Shown in pieces: positions 62,341 through 64,000 of a stretch of 64,000 bases of DNA. Numbering within the stretch: the stretch's first letter is position 1; every line of letters starts with the position of its first letter. A program made the translations under genes and the position numbers. The notes under the pieces are model-generated. The model searched no databases and was not told the DNA's origin. It saw nothing but the letters and a program-made list of their open reading frames with translations. Source of the DNA: Elusimicrobia bacterium GWA2_61_42 (GTDB lineage: Bacteria; Elusimicrobiota; Elusimicrobia; Elusimicrobiales; UBA9959); the NCBI GenBank assembly GCA_001799615.1, contig MGTU01000028.1, positions 69,371 to 133,370 of the forward strand. Direction: 5' to 3'.

Positions 62341-63432
62341 ATGGCAGTTAAGCTGGCGCTCATATTTTCCCTGCTGTCTCCCCTGGCCTGCGGAGCCCAG
62401 GCGCCTTCGCGCGCCGAGCTCGGACGCAAGGCCCTGGCGACGGTGGTCACCCATCTCAAGAGCGACGATTCGGACGTGCGCGCCCTGTCCGCCGAGATCC
62501 TCGGCGACGCCGGCAACAAGTCCGCCTCGGGCATCCTGCGCAAGCTCCTGGCCGACAAGGACAAATACGTGCGCATAGCCGCCGCCCGCTCCCTCTGGGA
62601 ACTGGGCAGCCCGGCAGGAGTCAAAACGCTTTACGCCATCATTAACGACGTGCCCGCCCAGGGGCCCATCGCGGTGACCAATTCCCCGCTGGTGGAACTC
62701 AAGGTCATCTCGCAGAACAAGATCCGCGCCAAAGCCATGGAGACCCTGGTCAGGATGAAGCGGGATAAAGCCGCGGACGTGCTTTTCAAGCTGAAGAACG
62801 ATAATTACGGCACCATCCGCGACGCCGCCGCCAGGGAACTGGCCAAGATCGGCTACGAGGAAGAACTGGTCCAGTTCACGGAGGCCCTGGCCTCCGAGGA
62901 CGAAGCCATCCGCTACGAAAGCGCGGGCGTGATGGGCAAGATCTGCTCGGCGGCTACGGCCGAACCGCTCAAGAACCTGCTGGCGGCGGAGAAATCCGTG
63001 CGCGTCCGCATGGCGGCCCTCGACGCGCTCAAGTGCAGCCCCGGCAAGAAAGAGGCGCTGGAGGAGCTCCTCAAGCTCGCCGACGATCCCAATCCCACTT
63101 TAAAATACAAGGCGGTGTCGGTACTCAGCGCCATAAAGGACGGCCGGGCGCAGGCCAAACTCGCGGCGGTAGCCGCCGCCACCTCCGATATACGGCTTAA
63201 GATAACGGCCCAGAAAGGCCTGATCCTGGGCGGCACCCCGCCCGACGCCGCCACGGCCCGCAGCGCGCTGGGCGCGGCCAGCGCCGACATAAAGCTGGAA
63301 GCGCTGGACGTGATCGCGGCTTTCCCGGAGGAAGAAGCCCTGCCCCTGCTGGCGGAGGCGCTGGACGACACGGACGTGCAGGTAAAGCTGGCCTGCGCGC
63401 TGCAGGTGCTTAAAAGGTTCTCAAAGCAATGA
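62341..63432 (+). CDS. HEAT-repeat protein, exported
   Basis: A 363-residue protein with a signal peptide (1-20, ending LACGAQA; the Cys could be a lipobox). The rest is HEAT repeats of about 30 residues: DVRALSAEILGDAGNKSAS, YVRIAAARSLWELGS, TIRDAAARELAKIGYEEE, AIRYESAGVMGKICSA, VRMAALDALKCSPG, DVQVKLACALQVLKRF. These form an alpha-solenoid for protein contacts. The ATG overlaps nothing upstream; the downstream gene overlaps its stop as ATGA, so the two are coupled. Confidence 0.85.
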   Translation: MAVKLALIFSLLSPLACGAQAPSRAELGRKALATVVTHLKSDDSDVRALSAEILGDAGNKSASGILRKLLADKDKYVRIAAARSLWELGSPAGVKTLYAIINDVPAQGPIAVTNSPLVELKVISQNKIRAKAMETLVRMKRDKAADVLFKLKNDNYGTIRDAAARELAKIGYEEELVQFTEALASEDEAIRYESAGVMGKICSAATAEPLKNLLAAEKSVRVRMAALDALKCSPGKKEALEELLKLADDPNPTLKYKAVSVLSAIKDGRAQAKLAAVAAATSDIRLKITAQKGLILGGTPPDAATARSALGAASADIKLEALDVIAAFPEEEALPLLAEALDDTDVQVKLACALQVLKRFSKQ

Positions 63433-64000
63433 CTATTATAAACAGAAAGTTAATCCTTATGGCCGCCGTGCTCCTGCTCGCCGCAGGCGCGGGACAGCTT
63501 GACGCCGCCGGCAAGAAGCTTTCCCCGCTGTCCGATTCGCTGCGCAAAGTGCGCAAGACGCCCTCTTTTACCGCCCGCGAAGCCTTCCGCAAATTTTCGG
63601 TCAGACAGGGAAAAGGCTGGAAGGTGCGCTATAACCCGCGCACGGCCCTGCCCGAAGCCCTTACCGGCGGGCGCACGGCCCGCTATCCCGGCACGCCGGA
63701 ACAGGCCGCGCTGGCTTTCTTCTCCGACAACGCCGAGCTGCTCAAGGTGGACCCGCTGAGCCTGCGCCTGGCGGCCAGACAAGAATTCATGGGCGTCACC
63801 CATCTGCAGTACCAGCAGTACAAGGACGGCCTGCCGGTGGAATTCTCTTACGCCCGCGTCCACGTGGCCGCGGACGGCTCGGTTTCCGGCTACCAGGGCA
63901 AGTTCGAGCCGGAGCTGGACCTTAACGCGGCGCCCGCGGTCTCCGGCGAGGCCGCCGTGATGGCCGCCGCGGCGGACCTGGGCCGCCAGCTCAGGGTCTC
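63429..64000 (+). CDS. FTP-propeptide metalloprotease-like protein (5' part, cut by window end)
   Basis: The first 190 residues of an exported protein. Signal peptide about 1-26 (LILMAAVLLLAAGAGQLDA). The visible part matches the fungalysin/thermolysin propeptide (FTP) region: a PGTPEQAALAFFSDNAELL helix, then GVTHLQYQQYKDGLPVEFSY and VHVAADGSVSGYQGKF. In M4/M36 proteases this precedes the HExxH catalytic domain, which would lie beyond base 64000. The ATG overlaps the HEAT-gene stop (ATGA). Confidence 0.75.
   Translation, partial: MTIINRKLILMAAVLLLAAGAGQLDAAGKKLSPLSDSLRKVRKTPSFTAREAFRKFSVRQGKGWKVRYNPRTALPEALTGGRTARYPGTPEQAALAFFSDNAELLKVDPLSLRLAARQEFMGVTHLQYQQYKDGLPVEFSYARVHVAADGSVSGYQGKFEPELDLNAAPAVSGEAAVMAAAADLGRQLRV

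Overview
The window reads as a chromosomal segment of a high-GC, diderm (LPS-making) bacterium. It carries a Kdo/heptose/lipid A gene set, the Lpt transport genes, secDF-yajC, ruvABC, tgt-queA and one tRNA-Arg. The mix of LPS glycosyltransferases, a DUF4254-like LPS-locus gene, a FlgD/T9SS-like C-terminal domain and tail-fibre-like secreted proteins is compatible with Elusimicrobiota or a relative. That placement is an inference; no rRNA is present to settle it.

Region 1 (about 17-23252, minus strand) is an 18-gene, 23-kb block that looks like one operon: most junctions are 4-bp ATGA overlaps or gaps of a few bases, and the largest gap is 68 bp. In transcription order it encodes a PqqD-like protein, a nucleotidyltransferase, a glycosyltransferase-like protein, a GT4, a radical SAM (rSAM) enzyme, a GT2, nine further rSAM genes, an SGNH hydrolase with TPRs, and two sulfatase-superfamily enzymes. 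Two rSAM genes hold two complete rSAM domains each, so ten genes carry twelve rSAM domains. The block starts from an extended -10 promoter placed so that the first mRNA should be leaderless.

Region 2 (23425-31460, plus strand) diverges from it across 172 bp. It encodes an S26-type protease domain fused to a very long beta-helix, a stand-alone malonyl-transferase-like protein, a cobalamin-type rSAM enzyme, a TPR protein, and a tetrapyrrole-methylase-superfamily methyltransferase that resembles the borosin peptide N-methyltransferases. It ends at a strong bidirectional terminator. Regions 1 and 2 together are the best candidate for an undescribed system: a multi-rSAM modification locus with a PqqD-like chaperone, a protease and several sugar transferases, but no obvious precursor peptide.

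Region 3 (31545-45805, minus) is the LPS block: lptB-lptA-lptC-kdsD-(zinc ribbon)-kdsA-pyrG-kdsB-rfaE1, then DUF3108-ICMT-gmhB-lpxK-GT9-(split DUF4254), then a polysaccharide deacetylase and a GT9 enzyme with a duplicated N-domain. pyrG probably supplies CTP for KdsB. Region 4 (45865-51077, plus) has an MFS transporter and two secreted proteins, one a large tail-fibre-like repeat protein.

Region 5 (51085-62067, minus) holds waaA, an unknown gene, secF-secD-yajC, tgt, queA, a SpoIID-domain protein, ruvB-ruvA-ruvC and a YebC-type regulator. Region 6 (62169-64000, plus) holds tRNA-Arg(TCG), a HEAT-repeat protein and the start of an FTP-propeptide protease cut by the window edge. No stretch longer than 300 bases lacks a gene. 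Several first genes of operons have a TGnTATAAT-type -10 only 6-9 nt before the ATG, which points to frequent leaderless transcripts.
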